This document shows, piece by piece, positions 35,150 to 44,749 of a DNA stretch of 64,000 nt (positions are counted from its first letter, which is position 1; each line of letters opens with the position of its first letter). A program made the translations under genes and the position numbers. This DNA is from Microbacterium sp. oral taxon 186 str. F0373 (GTDB lineage Bacteria; Actinomycetota; Actinomycetes; Actinomycetales; Microbacteriaceae), in contig NZ_KE150457.1 of the NCBI RefSeq assembly GCF_000411455.1, forward strand, positions 1 to 64,000. The letters are read 5' to 3'. Under the pieces are notes generated by a model. The model had not been told where the DNA came from, searched no databases, and saw only the letters and a list, made by a program, of their open reading frames with translations.

Positions 35150-35233
35150 CGCCCCGCCTTCCGTCGTTCTCGTTGTCGTCGTCTCGGTGCCGGATGCCGG
35201 CGGCAGCGCACTCGTCGCTGCCGCCGGCCCCGC

Positions 35234-36148
35234 TCAGCTCGCGGCGTCGACCGGGGGCTGCGTCGCCTTCACACCGGAGGCGCCGAGGTTCTTGTCGAAG
35301 ATCGCCTGCCAGGTCGACCCCCCGTCGGTGAACATCGTGTTGATGAACGTCTGCAGCGCGGTGTCGCCCTTGGCGATGCCGACGCCGTAGCGCTCCTCGC
35401 TGAACGGTTCGCCGACGACCTTGAGCTTGTCGGGAGCCTGGGCCGCGTACCCGATGAGGATCGCTTCATCGGTCGTGACCGCGTCGACCTGACCGTTCTT
35501 GAGGTCTTCGACGCACGCCGAGTAGGTGTCGTACTCCTTGGTCTTGGCGGGAGTCTGATCCTTGATCCGCTGAATCGAGGTCGAGCCGGTCGCCGAGCAG
35601 ACGGTGTCGTCCGCGGTCAGAGAGTCTTTGCCCGTGATCTTGTCGTTGTCGGCGGCGACCAGCAGGCCCTGTCCGGTGATGAAGTACGGACCGGCGAAGG
35701 AGATCTGCTGCTTGCGCTTGTCGGTGATCGAGTAGGTGCCGACGTAGTAGTCGATGTCACCGTTCACGAGGGCCTGTTCCCGGTTGGCCGAGGCGATCGG
35801 CTGGAACTGGATCTTGTCCTCGGCGACGCCGAGCGAGGCGGCGATCCAGCGCGCGATGTCGACGTCGAAGCCGCTGCGCGTGTTGGTCACCGGGTCCAGG
35901 TAACCCAGGCCCGGCTGGTCCTCCTTGACGCCGACGGTGACGGTGCCGGAGCTCTTGATCTTGTCGAAGGTGGGGCTGCCCTCGATCGTCACGTCGGTGG
36001 CGACCGTCCAGGGATTCTCGGCGGCACCCGAGGCACCGCCGGTGGAGCCCGGCTCCGCGCCGGGCGTACCGCTGTTGCACGCGGTGAGGGCGAGCGCGGC
36101 GAGGGCGATCCCCGCGATGCTGCCGGCGATTCTGTTCTTCTTCAGCAT
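35234..36148 (-). CDS. gluB: Glutamate-type ABC transporter substrate-binding lipoprotein (GluB-like)
   Basis: This 304-aa solute-binding lipoprotein has a signal peptide ending in LTAC (Cys24 lipidated), then a linker rich in Gly, Ser and Ala. The SBP_bac_3 domain has SGTVTVGVKEDQPGLGY, RSGFDVDIARWIAASLG and DIDYYVGTYSITDKR. The frame is open to 36172, but ATG 36148 has a strong AGGAGG and starts a proper signal peptide. It is the capture protein for gluACD. Glutamate or glutamine is the likely ligand by family and operon; the sequence alone does not prove it. Confidence 0.93.
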   Translation of the reverse strand: MLKKNRIAGSIAGIALAALALTACNSGTPGAEPGSTGGASGAAENPWTVATDVTIEGSPTFDKIKSSGTVTVGVKEDQPGLGYLDPVTNTRSGFDVDIARWIAASLGVAEDKIQFQPIASANREQALVNGDIDYYVGTYSITDKRKQQISFAGPYFITGQGLLVAADNDKITGKDSLTADDTVCSATGSTSIQRIKDQTPAKTKEYDTYSACVEDLKNGQVDAVTTDEAILIGYAAQAPDKLKVVGEPFSEERYGVGIAKGDTALQTFINTMFTDGGSTWQAIFDKNLGASGVKATQPPVDAAS

Positions 36149-36212
36149 GTGATCCTCCTGTTTCGTATCCATCTCTCGTTGACCGCGCCGGTGCCAGGCG
36201 CGGACGTCTCGG

Positions 36213-37001
36213 TCAGTGCGTGATCAGCTTGGAGAGGAAGTCCTTCGCCCGGTCGCTCGTGGGGGCCGTGAAGAACTGGTCGGGGCGTGCCTGCTCGATG
36301 ATCTGGCCGTCGGCCATGAAGACCACTCGATCGGCCGCTTTACGCGCGAACCCCATCTCGTGCGTGACGACGATCATCGTCATGCCGTCCTGGGCGAGAC
36401 CGACCATGACGTCGAGCACCTCGTTGATCATCTCCGGGTCGAGCGCACTGGTGGGCTCGTCGAACAGCATGACCTTGGGCTTCATCGCCAGCGCCCGGGC
36501 GATCGCGACACGCTGCTGCTGACCGCCGGAAAGCTGTCCCGGCAGCTTGGATGCCTGATGCCCGACGCCCACGCGCTCCAGCAGCACCTTGGCTTCGGCT
36601 TCGGCATCCGCCTTCTTCATCTTCTTGACCTTGATGGGGCCGAGCGTGACGTTCTCGAGGATCGTGAGGTGGGAGAAGAGGTTGAAGGACTGGAACACCA
36701 TGCCCACGTCTGCACGCAGAGCCGCGAGCGCCTTTCCCTCCTTCGGCAACTCTTTGCCGTCGATGGTGATCGTGCCGCTCGTGATCGTTTCGAGGCGGTT
36801 GATCGTGCGGCAGAGCGTCGACTTGCCCGAGCCGGAGGGGCCGATCACCACGACGACCTCACCGCGGTTGACCGTCATATCGATGTTCTTCAGCGCGTGG
36901 AAGTCGCCGTAGTGCTTCTCGACGTTGCTGACCACGACGAGGGGATCCCCGCGGCGCACGGTGATGTTGGACGTCGCCGGGGTCGCATTCGGAATCGACA
37001 T
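36213..37001 (-). CDS. gluA: Glutamate-type amino acid ABC transporter ATP-binding protein (GluA-like)
   Basis: This 262-aa ATPase has Walker A GPSGSGKST, signature LSGGQQQRVAIARAL, Walker B VMLFDEPTSALDP and switch His in VVTHEMGFA. It is a standard HisP/GluA family member and the first gene of gluABCD. The start is the ATG at 37001, 7 nt after a TAGGCT -10 and with no SD, so the operon mRNA may be leaderless. A 10-bp inverted repeat just upstream (37018-37055) may bind a regulator. Confidence 0.95.
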   Translation of the reverse strand: MSIPNATPATSNITVRRGDPLVVVSNVEKHYGDFHALKNIDMTVNRGEVVVVIGPSGSGKSTLCRTINRLETITSGTITIDGKELPKEGKALAALRADVGMVFQSFNLFSHLTILENVTLGPIKVKKMKKADAEAEAKVLLERVGVGHQASKLPGQLSGGQQQRVAIARALAMKPKVMLFDEPTSALDPEMINEVLDVMVGLAQDGMTMIVVTHEMGFARKAADRVVFMADGQIIEQARPDQFFTAPTSDRAKDFLSKLITH

Positions 37002-37008
37002 GCGGGCC

Positions 37009-37014
37009 AGCCTA
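37009..37014 (-). promoter_or_regulatory. -10 element of gluABCD, probable leaderless start
   Basis: TAGGCT on the minus strand lies 7 nt before the gluA ATG. Confidence 0.5.
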
Positions 37015-37017
37015 GGC

Positions 37018-37055
37018 AGATCCTGTGGAAGACGACCAACTTATGCACAGGATCT
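37018..37055. promoter_or_regulatory. Inverted repeat at the gluA promoter
   Basis: Two perfect 10-bp arms, AGATCCTGTG (37018-37027) and CACAGGATCT (37046-37055), are separated by 18 nt and flank the expected -35 zone of gluA. An 18-nt loop and absence of a following T run make a regulator site more likely than a terminator for the upstream methyltransferase gene, but both are possible. Confidence 0.5.
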
Positions 37056-37089
37056 TGACCGAGTCGTAGCCGACCCGGAACAATTCGCG

Positions 37090-37890
37090 TCAGCGATCGC
37101 CGCGCTGTGCGAAGGCCGTCTCGTACAGGCAGACGCTCGCCGCGGTGGCGAGATTCAGCGACTCGGCGCGACCGTAGATCGGCAGTCGCAGGGAGAGGTC
37201 GGCGAGCGCCAGCGCATCGTCGTCCAGGCCCCGTGCCTCGTTGCCGAACAGCCAGGCCGTGGGTGCGGCGAGCACGTCTCGGCGGGCGAGGAAGTCCTCT
37301 CCCCCGACGTCCGCGGCGACGATGCGCAGGCCCGCCGCATGTGCCCGTTCGACGGTGGCCGGCAGCTCCGCGGCGACGGCGACGGGCACGTGGAACAGCG
37401 AGCCGGTCGTGGCGCGCACGACCTTGGGGTTGTAGGGATCGACCGTGCGTCCGGTCAGCACGACGGCATCGGCACCGGCGGCGTCGGCGGCGCGGATGAT
37501 GGTGCCGAGGTTGCCCGGATCGCGTACCTCTTCGCAGATCGCGATGAGGGTCGGCGATGCGGCGAAGATGTCTTTGAGTGACGTCGGCGACTGTCGCGCG
37601 ACGGCGACGATCCCCTGCGGGGTCACCGTGTCGGCCATCGCATCCAGCACCGCCTCGGTCGTGAAGACGATGTCCAGGCCTGCGTCCGCGGCCGCATCCC
37701 GGATGTCTTGATGTCGCTCCATCGCCGTGGGCGTGGCGAAGAGCTCGACGAGGGTGTCGGGGCGGAAGGCGAGAGCCTCGCGGGCCGCCTGGGGTCCCTC
37801 CAGCAGGAACAGCCCGGTCTCCTGTCGGGCGCTGCGCTTGGTCAGCTTGGCGACGGCGCGCACACGGGGAGAACGAGGATTTTCGAGCAC
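37090..37890 (-). CDS. TrmH/SpoU-family RNA 2'-O-methyltransferase
   Basis: This 266-aa SPOUT enzyme methylates ribose in rRNA or tRNA with S-adenosylmethionine. An N-terminal substrate-binding domain (residues 1-95, including ETGLFLLEGPQAAREAL) is followed by the three SpoU motifs: NLGTIIRAADAAGADAVVLT, FGNEARGLDDD, and LPIYGRAESLNLATAASV. It follows the rplT operon, as in many actinobacteria, but has its own TAGGAT -10 only 6 nt before the GTG start. The exact nucleotide target is not inferable. Confidence 0.92.
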   Translation of the reverse strand: MLENPRSPRVRAVAKLTKRSARQETGLFLLEGPQAAREALAFRPDTLVELFATPTAMERHQDIRDAAADAGLDIVFTTEAVLDAMADTVTPQGIVAVARQSPTSLKDIFAASPTLIAICEEVRDPGNLGTIIRAADAAGADAVVLTGRTVDPYNPKVVRATTGSLFHVPVAVAAELPATVERAHAAGLRIVAADVGGEDFLARRDVLAAPTAWLFGNEARGLDDDALALADLSLRLPIYGRAESLNLATAASVCLYETAFAQRGDR

Positions 37891-37896
37891 GATCTC

Positions 37897-37902
37897 ATCC
37901 TA
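37897..37902 (-). promoter_or_regulatory. -10 element of the SpoU-type methyltransferase gene
   Basis: TAGGAT on the minus strand lies 6 nt before the GTG at 37890, directly after the rplT terminator hairpin. Confidence 0.45.
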
Positions 37903-37910
37903 GGGAATGA

Positions 37911-37947
37911 AGAAGGGGCGTCCCCCGTTCGGAGGACACCCCCTTCT
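37911..37947 (-). terminator. Intrinsic terminator of infC-rpmI-rplT
   Basis: AGAAGGGG and CCCCTTCT form an 8-bp stem, with an inner GTCC/GGAC pairing, 20 nt beyond the rplT stop. It separates the ribosomal-protein operon from the downstream methyltransferase gene. Confidence 0.8.
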
Positions 37948-37966
37948 CGTGCTGTGTGGGCAGTGA

Positions 37967-38347
<381 letters not shown>

Positions 38348-38377
38348 TTTCTTCTACTTTCTCGTCTGCGTCAGCGC

Positions 38378-38572
38378 TCAGATGCCGAGGAGCTTCTTGG
38401 CGACCTTCGCGTCGCCGGGAGCCAGGATCTTATCGGCCGACAGGCGGCGCGTGCGCTTGGTGGGCTTGCCTTCGAAGTTGTGGCGGAGGTTCGCCTGCTG
38501 CTTCTTGATCTTCCCGCTACCGGTGACCTTGAAGCGCTTCTTGGCACCCGAGTGGGTCTTCTGCTTCGGCAT
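38378..38572 (-). CDS. rpmI: 50S ribosomal protein L35
   Basis: This 64-aa protein has the L35 pattern [20 protein letters not shown] and a C-terminal [16 protein letters not shown]. It lies between infC and rplT, the conserved order, and is 30 nt from rplT. Confidence 0.98.
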   Translation of the reverse strand: MPKQKTHSGAKKRFKVTGSGKIKKQQANLRHNFEGKPTKRTRRLSADKILAPGDAKVAKKLLGI

Positions 38573-38617
38573 GTCTCTATCCTTCGTTGTGGTTCCCGCG
38601 GGGCGGGAGCTCTGGGG

Positions 38618-38640
38618 GCCGGGAGGCTGTGCCTCCGGCC
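38618..38640 (-). other. Bulged hairpin between infC and rpmI
   Basis: GGCCGGGAGGC and GCCTCCGGCC pair around a TGT loop with one bulged base, just after the infC stop. It may act as a partial terminator or an mRNA stability or processing element that sets the IF3 to L35/L20 ratio. This is inference from position. Confidence 0.4.
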
Positions 38641-38647
38641 GGCGGCC

Positions 38648-39283
<636 letters not shown>

Positions 39284-39316
39284 GCGGAACTCCTTAGTCG
39301 TACGGGTGGGTGCCAC

Positions 39317-39536
39317 CGGACACAGGGATGTGTCTCGGGCGGAAGATCGTCACGTCCACCCCGCACGACGCGCACGTCGGCTTCGTTCCTGCACCCTCAC
39401 CCGCACCGATTGCTCGGTGCGACAACCTCGACGGACGAGGCGGAGCGCGTGACCCGGTAGCCTGGAGCGGCAAGCGCGGGTGGGATGTGATCCTCTTTCG
39501 TTCCGGAGCAGAACACTCCGGCGCCCGCACAGTCTA
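39317..39536 (-). promoter_or_regulatory. Structured leader and promoter of infC-rpmI-rplT
   Basis: An extended -10, TGCTAGACT (TAGACT at 39536 to 39531), gives a leader of about 240 nt. It contains a CCGGAG/CTCCGG hairpin (39503-39521) and a CGCACCGA-GCAA-TCGGTGCG hairpin with a GNRA-type loop (39402-39421). Long leaders before infC bind L20 in other phyla, and a similar autogenous control is plausible here. No coding sequence is credible in this stretch. Confidence 0.55.
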
Positions 39537-39550
39537 GCAGAGAGCAGCAC

Positions 39551-39949
39551 GTGGACACGATTCCTTCCTCCCCCGACCGTCACGAGGCCGAACGGCTCGC
39601 CCGATGGGAGGAACAGGAGCGTGCCTCCGCCGCCGCCACCCGCGACATCGCCGACGTGCCGGCGGTGGAGGTCATCACGACGGCCGCAGTGCATCTCATG
39701 AGCGCGGCCGCCGTCAAGACCGGTCTCGCGGACGATCCCGAGACGCAGCGGGATCTCGACGAGGCACGCAAGCTGATCAACGCCCTGGCGGGGCTGATCA
39801 CGGCCGGAGCGCCGGAGATCAGCGACATGCACGCGCGGTCACTGCGCGATGGACTGCGCTCGCTGCAGCTCGCGTTCCGCGAGGCCTCGGTCATCCCCGA
39901 CCCGATCGGCAAGGGCCCGGGCGAGAAGTGGACCGGACCCGTCACGTGA
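39551..39949 (+). CDS. DUF1844 domain-containing protein
   Basis: This 132-aa mostly helical acidic protein has the DUF1844 core (VEVITTAAVHLMSAAAVKTGL, RDLDEARKLINALAGLI). It is divergent from infC, the usual position in actinobacteria, and starts at a GTG without a strong SD. Function is unknown. Confidence 0.87.
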   Translation: MDTIPSSPDRHEAERLARWEEQERASAAATRDIADVPAVEVITTAAVHLMSAAAVKTGLADDPETQRDLDEARKLINALAGLITAGAPEISDMHARSLRDGLRSLQLAFREASVIPDPIGKGPGEKWTGPVT

Positions 39950-39964
39950 GACCCGGCGCGGCGC

Positions 39965-40759
39965 TCAGCCGCGGACGAGCTTGACCGTGAGCGAGTCGAC
40001 CAGCACCGCAATGCGATCATCGGCGGCCCACCGCGCCGCCAGCCGCTGCAGGGTGGCGTCGAGCTGAGACTGGTCGAGCCCATCCACGAGCTGCAGACGG
40101 ACGATCAGTTCCGGGCCGCGCAGACGCGCCTGCGGATCCCCCGGCGCCACCGACAGGTCGAGCACGCCCAGCTCGGAGCCGATCGAGTCCTGCAGCCCGG
40201 CATAGACCTCCGGCGAGGTGTGCGCGGGTTCCCAGGCCAGCCCTTGACCGAGGGCCCACACCGCGGGGCGACGCAGAACGAACTCGGTCTCGGATGCCGG
40301 GTCGATCACGATCAGGTCCGTATCGTCGGCAGCGGCGGCCAAGGCGGTACGGATGCCGTCGGCCGGCACCGGTCGCGCTTTCGGATCCCACGCCGCCATC
40401 GTGCCCACCGAGGTGAACACCGGCAGCACACGCCGCCCGTCGGGCGCGGCGACCGTCACGATGGACAGCTCCTGCGTCTTGTCGACGGTGTGGCCGGACG
40501 GGGCGACGCCCACATCGCCGGCCTCGGCGACCAGCGGGATCAACAGGCGTGCCGTCCGATAGGCGTCGACGACCGCACGAGCATCACCCTCGCCCCGGCG
40601 GAAGCTCAGCAGCGCCGACAGCAGCGCAGGGTCTGCAGAGCCGTCGTCGCCGGCGTGCGGATTGGGCTCGAAGGAGCGCCCCTCCCAGGGGACGCCTGCG
40701 GAATCCGCGGCGCAGGCGTGGGCGGCGGCGTCGTCGGGACTCTCAGCCTGCGGCGACAT
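39965..40759 (-). CDS. SseB family protein
   Basis: This 264-aa protein has the SseB N-terminal domain pattern: [46 protein letters not shown] and [23 protein letters not shown]. SseB was named for serine-sensitivity enhancement in E. coli; the actinobacterial members have no proven role. The ATG at 40759 lies inside the end of hisA (17-nt overlap), so it is probably translated from the his transcript. Longer starts to 40792 lie deeper in hisA and are less likely. Confidence 0.85.
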   Translation of the reverse strand: MSPQAESPDDAAAHACAADSAGVPWEGRSFEPNPHAGDDGSADPALLSALLSFRRGEGDARAVVDAYRTARLLIPLVAEAGDVGVAPSGHTVDKTQELSIVTVAAPDGRRVLPVFTSVGTMAAWDPKARPVPADGIRTALAAAADDTDLIVIDPASETEFVLRRPAVWALGQGLAWEPAHTSPEVYAGLQDSIGSELGVLDLSVAPGDPQARLRGPELIVRLQLVDGLDQSQLDATLQRLAARWAADDRIAVLVDSLTVKLVRG

Positions 40760-41489
40760 CCAGCGCCTCGGCGAGGGTGAAGGCCCCCGCATAGAGTGCC
40801 TTGCCCACGATCGCGCCTTCGACGCCGAGCGGAACGAGCTCGCGCAGGGCCGCGATGTCGTCGAGGTTCGAGATGCCCCCCGAGGCGACGACCGGCTTGA
40901 CGGTGCGGGTGGTGACCTCGCGCAGCAGCTCGAGGTTCGGGCCCTTCAGCGTGCCGTCCTTGGTGACGTCGGTGACGACGTAACGGCTGCACCCGGCGTC
41001 TTCGAGGCGCTGGAGCACCTGCCAGAGGTCGCCGCCGTCGCGCGTCCACCCGCGCGCAGCGAGCGTGGTTCCACGCACATCGAGTCCGACCGCGATCGCG
41101 TCGCCGTAGCGGCCGATCACATCCGCCGCCCACTCGGGGTTCTCCAGCGCCGCGGTGCCCAGGTTGATGCGGCTCGCCCCCGACTCGAGGGCGGCCTCCA
41201 AGGTCGCATCGTCGCGGATTCCTCCGGACAGCTCCACCTGCACGCCCTTGAGCTGCTTGATGACCTTGCGCAGCACGGCGGAGTTGTTGCCGCGCCCGAA
41301 GGCGGCATCCAGATCCACGAGGTGGATCCACTGGGCGCCGTCGCGCGCCCAGGCCAACGCCGCGTCGACGGGATCGCCGTAGCTGGTCTCGGTGCCGGCC
41401 TCACCCTGCGTCAGACGTACCGCCTTGCCGTCGGCGACGTCGACGGCGGGCAGGAGGATCAGTTCGGGGGTCGACGCGAAATCGTTCAT
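40743..41489 (-). CDS. hisA: Phosphoribosyl-formimino-AICAR-phosphate isomerase (HisA, possibly bifunctional PriA)
   Basis: This 248-aa TIM-barrel enzyme of histidine synthesis has [17 protein letters not shown] at the start, [27 protein letters not shown] and [14 protein letters not shown]. In many actinobacteria this gene is priA and also serves tryptophan synthesis because trpF is missing; the sequence here cannot settle that. The ATG has GGAG nearby. It follows hisH with a 63-nt gap. Confidence 0.95.
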   Translation of the reverse strand: MNDFASTPELILLPAVDVADGKAVRLTQGEAGTETSYGDPVDAALAWARDGAQWIHLVDLDAAFGRGNNSAVLRKVIKQLKGVQVELSGGIRDDATLEAALESGASRINLGTAALENPEWAADVIGRYGDAIAVGLDVRGTTLAARGWTRDGGDLWQVLQRLEDAGCSRYVVTDVTKDGTLKGPNLELLREVTTRTVKPVVASGGISNLDDIAALRELVPLGVEGAIVGKALYAGAFTLAEALDVAAG

Positions 41490-41552
41490 GGCTCCAGGAA
41501 GGGTTCAGTGCCCGCCATGCGCGGACACGAGGACACACAAGCAGAGAGACTA

Positions 41553-42251
41553 CTACCGGGTGCGGGTGAGGTCCTGCGGCAGCGAGGAGATCCAGTTCGC
41601 GAGAAGCCGGATGCCGGCCTCGCCGCTCTTCTCGGGATGGAACTGCGTCGCCGACAGCGGCCCGTTCTCGACGGCGGCGAGGAACGGCGTGCCGTAGTCG
41701 CACCAGGTGAGGGCGGGTTGACGGAACGGCCGCGTGACCTCGAGCGACCAGTGCTGGGCGGCGTAGGAGTGCACGAAGTAGAACCGTTCGTGCTCCAGGC
41801 CACGAAAAAGAGTCGAGCCTTCGCCCACCCGCACCGTGTTCCAGCCCATGTGCGGGAGCACCGGCGCGTCGAGTTCGGTGACCGCGCCGGGCCACTCGCC
41901 GAGCCCCTCGGTGTCGTCACCGCGTTCCACACCGTGCTCGAACATCACCTGCATGCCGACACAGATGCCCAGCACCGGCAGACCTCCGGCGAGACGACGT
42001 TCGATGATCTCGTCGCCGCGCGTGGCGCGCAGGGACTCCATCACGGCCCGGAAGGCTCCGACGCCGGGGACGACCAGACCTGCGGCGTCGTGGATCAGAC
42101 CACGATCGGCCGTGAGCCGCGCATCGGCTCCCGCGGCGACGAGAGCCTTCACCGCGGAGTGGACATTGCCCGACCCGTAGTCGAGCACAGCCACGAGAGG
42201 CCGCTCCTCGATGCGGGTACCGGCCTCGAGCCCTGCGGTGGCGTCGGTCAT
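41553..42251 (-). CDS. hisH: Imidazole glycerol phosphate synthase, glutaminase subunit
   Basis: This 232-aa class I glutamine amidotransferase supplies ammonia to HisF. The nucleophile cysteine lies in GICVGMQ, and the His-Glu pair is in QFHPEKSG. A 15-residue N-terminal extension precedes [10 protein letters not shown]. HisF itself is not in the window. The ATG overlaps the hisB stop by 4 nt. Confidence 0.96.
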   Translation of the reverse strand: MTDATAGLEAGTRIEERPLVAVLDYGSGNVHSAVKALVAAGADARLTADRGLIHDAAGLVVPGVGAFRAVMESLRATRGDEIIERRLAGGLPVLGICVGMQVMFEHGVERGDDTEGLGEWPGAVTELDAPVLPHMGWNTVRVGEGSTLFRGLEHERFYFVHSYAAQHWSLEVTRPFRQPALTWCDYGTPFLAAVENGPLSATQFHPEKSGEAGIRLLANWISSLPQDLTRTR

Positions 42252-42859
42252 AGGGCGCCCTTCGTACTGGGGATGCCGTGGACCAGGGGGTCGAGCGCCT
42301 TCGCCTGTCGGAAGGCCCGCGCGAACGCTTTGTACTCGGCCTCGGCGACGTGATGCGGGTCCCGTCCGCCGAGCACCGTGACGTGCATCGTCAGACCAGC
42401 ATTGAAAGCGAGCGCTTCGAAGGTGTGGCGCACGAGTGAACCGGTGAAGTGGCCGCCGATGAGGTGGTGCTCGAACCCGACCGGCTCCCCGGTGTGGACG
42501 AGATAGGGGCGCCCACTGATGTCGACCACAGCCTGGGCCAGCGCCTCGTCCAGGGGAACGAGCGCGTCTCCGTAGCGCGAGATGCCGCTCTTGTCGCCGA
42601 GCGCCTGGCGGATCGCCTGCCCCAGGACGATCGCGGTGTCTTCGACGGTGTGGTGTGCATCGATGTCGGTGTCTCCCGAGGCGCGCACGGTGAGATCGGT
42701 GAGCGAGTGCTTTGCGAAGGCCGTGAGCAGGTGGTCGAAGAACGGCACCGTGGTGTCGATGCTGCTGCGCCCGGTGCCGTCGAGGTCGAGGTCGAGTTCG
42801 ACCGTGGACTCGCTGGTCGCGCGTCGCAGGGATGCCGTGCGGAGGGCCGGGGTGCTCAT
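42248..42859 (-). CDS. hisB: Imidazoleglycerol-phosphate dehydratase
   Basis: This 203-aa single-function enzyme of histidine synthesis has the metal-binding HHTVED and [11 protein letters not shown] segments and [18 protein letters not shown] lies 6 nt before the ATG with no SD, so hisBHA-sseB may also be read from its own leaderless promoter, independent of hisC. Confidence 0.96.
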   Translation of the reverse strand: MSTPALRTASLRRATSESTVELDLDLDGTGRSSIDTTVPFFDHLLTAFAKHSLTDLTVRASGDTDIDAHHTVEDTAIVLGQAIRQALGDKSGISRYGDALVPLDEALAQAVVDISGRPYLVHTGEPVGFEHHLIGGHFTGSLVRHTFEALAFNAGLTMHVTVLGGRDPHHVAEAEYKAFARAFRQAKALDPLVHGIPSTKGAL

Positions 42860-42865
42860 GAGCCG

Positions 42866-42871
42866 AGTCTA
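42866..42871 (-). promoter_or_regulatory. -10 element of hisB, probable leaderless start
   Basis: TAGACT on the minus strand lies 6 nt before the hisB ATG at 42859. Confidence 0.5.
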
Positions 42872-42917
42872 CCGAGAGCGCGCGCGCCGGCCCGGCGTGT
42901 TACCCCCGCGATCACCG

Positions 42918-44024
42918 TCAGTGCGCGCCGGCACCGCCCGGACCGAGGGAGGCGAGCGCATCGAGGAACGCCGTCGACTCCTCCGCGGTGCCCGCGGTGA
43001 CACGCAGACTGTGGGCGATGCCGACGTCGCGGATCAGAACACCGCGTTCGTAGAGCCCCTGCCACGTCGCCGCAGGATCTTCCACACCGGAGAAGAGCAC
43101 GAAGTTCGTCCAGCTCTCGAAGGGGCGGTAGCCCAGCGCGTCGAGTGTCGCGGAGATACGGTCGCGCTGAGCGACGATCTCGTCGACCATCGCGAGCATC
43201 GCCGGTGCGTGACGCAGCGCGGCCGATGCCGCCGCCTGCGTCAGCGCACTGAGGTGGTAGGGCAGCCGCACCAGACGCAGGGCATCGATGACGGCGGGGT
43301 CGGCGGCGAGGTAGCCGACGCGAGCGCCGGCGAACGCGAAGGCCTTGCTCATCGTGCGAGAAACGACCAGCCGCGGCCGATCGGGCAGCAGCGTCAGCGC
43401 CGACCGGGAATCACGGGGCGCGAACTCCTGGTAGGCCTCGTCGACGATCACGATGCCGGGTGCGGCGTCATAGACGGCCTCGATCACATCGAGTCCGAGT
43501 GGCGTTCCGGTCGGGTTGTTCGGCGCGCACAGGAAGACGACATCCGGCTGCGCCCGGTCGACCTGAGCGGCCGCGTCTTCGGGGGCGAGTGTGTAGTCGA
43601 CGCCGCGCGTCCCGCTCACGTACGTCGCGCCAGTGGCACGAGTAAGCAGCGGGTACATCGAGTAAGTCGGTGCGAAACCGAAGGCCGTCCGACCGGGGCC
43701 GGCGAACGCTTGCAGAAGGTGCTGCAAAACCTCATTCGATCCGTTCGCCGCCCAGATCTGCGCGGCCGACAGGCCATGACCCAGGTACTCCGCGAAGCCC
43801 TCCCGCACGGCGGTGAACTCGCGATCCGGATAGCGGTTCACCTCCCGGAGCGCACGGGCGATGCTGTCGAGGATGTCGTCCGCGACCGCTTCGGGCACCG
43901 GATGCGTGTTTTCGTTGACGTTCAGCGCGACGGGCAGCGGAGCCTGGGGAGCGCCGTAGGGCGTCAGGCCGCGCAGGTCGTCTCTGAGGGGAAGGTCATC
44001 GAGTCGAACGCTCACCCTCACCAT
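42918..44024 (-). CDS. hisC: Histidinol-phosphate aminotransferase
   Basis: This 368-aa class I/II PLP transaminase has the PLP lysine in SRTMSKAFAFAGARVGY, the substrate loop LNVNENTHPVPE, and NNPTGTPLG. It starts only 34 nt after the stop of the LysM gene, with neither a good SD nor a promoter in the gap. It is therefore probably transcribed from the LysM promoter, which overlaps a LexA box. hisD, the usual upstream neighbour in many actinobacteria, is absent here. Confidence 0.95.
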   Translation of the reverse strand: MVRVSVRLDDLPLRDDLRGLTPYGAPQAPLPVALNVNENTHPVPEAVADDILDSIARALREVNRYPDREFTAVREGFAEYLGHGLSAAQIWAANGSNEVLQHLLQAFAGPGRTAFGFAPTYSMYPLLTRATGATYVSGTRGVDYTLAPEDAAAQVDRAQPDVVFLCAPNNPTGTPLGLDVIEAVYDAAPGIVIVDEAYQEFAPRDSRSALTLLPDRPRLVVSRTMSKAFAFAGARVGYLAADPAVIDALRLVRLPYHLSALTQAAASAALRHAPAMLAMVDEIVAQRDRISATLDALGYRPFESWTNFVLFSGVEDPAATWQGLYERGVLIRDVGIAHSLRVTAGTAEESTAFLDALASLGPGGAGAH

Positions 44025-44058
44025 CGTAGAGGTCGCCGTGTTGAGCGGACGAGGCTGA

Positions 44059-44439
44059 TCAGTGGCCGGCGGAGTACTCGGCCGGGATCGCGATGCTCTG
44101 TCCGGCATCGAGGCTGCCCGAGTCCAAGGCGTTGAGTCGAACGATCGCGTCGACGGCGTCGCGCGGGTCGACGTCAGGTGCGACCGCGCGTGCGATCGAC
44201 CAGAGCGTGTCGCCCGGCTGAACCGTGACGTGGGTGAACGTGACTCCCGAGGATCCCTCATTGGAGGCCAGCGCGCCGCCGCCGGACACGATGCCGATAC
44301 CGAGCGCGACGATGACGGGGATCGAGGCGAGGAAGGCGAGCACCCGGCGACCACGAACCGTCAGGCGCAGACGGGTGGCGGGGGCCGCCGCGATGACACG
44401 GCCGCGGGGCGAGGCGCCGAGGATGTCGATCGTGGTCAT
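44059..44439 (-). CDS. LysM protein, probable SOS-induced cell-division suppressor (YneA/DivS/Rv2719c-like)
   Basis: This 126-aa protein has a basic cytoplasmic N-terminus, one membrane segment (about residues 33-55) and an extracellular LysM domain (about 70-118: THVTVQPGDTLWSIARAV). Divergence from lexA, small size, single membrane anchor and LysM tail match known SOS division inhibitors: YneA of Bacillus, Rv2719c of Mycobacterium and DivS of Corynebacterium. The ATG 44439 has a perfect AAGGAGGAA. Its promoter (TTGACA-18-TAGGTT) is overlapped by a LexA-box-like site. The assignment to that functional class is inference from position and architecture. Confidence 0.78.
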   Translation of the reverse strand: MTTIDILGASPRGRVIAAAPATRLRLTVRGRRVLAFLASIPVIVALGIGIVSGGGALASNEGSSGVTFTHVTVQPGDTLWSIARAVAPDVDPRDAVDAIVRLNALDSGSLDAGQSIAIPAEYSAGH

Positions 44440-44509
44440 GGGTTCCTCCTTGAGACGTGTCCCGCGCCGCGGCGTCGGGGGTGAGAGCGTCACCTCGAAG
44501 ATTCGAGTC

Positions 44510-44555
44510 GAGATTCGCATCCGCCTCTCGGCCGGGAGAGCCGGATGCGAATCTC
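44510..44555. repeat. 46-bp inverted repeat in the LysM-lexA intergenic region
   Basis: Perfect 14-bp arms, GAGATTCGCATCCG (44510-44523) and CGGATGCGAATCTC (44542-44555), enclose an inner CTCTC/GAGAG pairing. It lies between the LysM promoter and LysM start codon, so it forms a large hairpin in the LysM 5' UTR, and it is also just upstream of the shared LexA box. Confidence 0.75.
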
Positions 44556-44559
44556 TGTT

Positions 44560-44575
44560 CCGAACCTATCTTCGA
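44560..44575. promoter_or_regulatory. LexA (SOS) box shared by lexA and the LysM gene
   Basis: CCGAAC-CTAT-CTTCGA matches 10 of 12 specified positions of the actinobacterial SOS box TCGAAC-N4-GTTCGA. It overlaps the -10 of the LysM promoter and lies upstream of lexA, as expected for autoregulated lexA. Confidence 0.6.
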
Positions 44576-44592
44576 TAGTGTTCGAGTGTCAA
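44563..44592 (-). promoter_or_regulatory. Promoter of the LysM gene (and probably hisC)
   Basis: A perfect TTGACA (44592 to 44587) and TAGGTT (44568 to 44563) are separated by 18 bp on the minus strand. The LexA box covers the -10. Confidence 0.65.
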
Positions 44593-44749
44593 GCGATACG
44601 GTTCTCGCAGATGAATCGAATCCGACACGCGCACGCGTGCCGTCCGACCGTGCGAAAACCGGATACGGTTTCGACAAGACGACCCCATCACCAACCTCCG
44701 ACATTCGAAGGCTCTGCCTTCCGGGGACGCGATCGAAGGAGCGCGCGAC

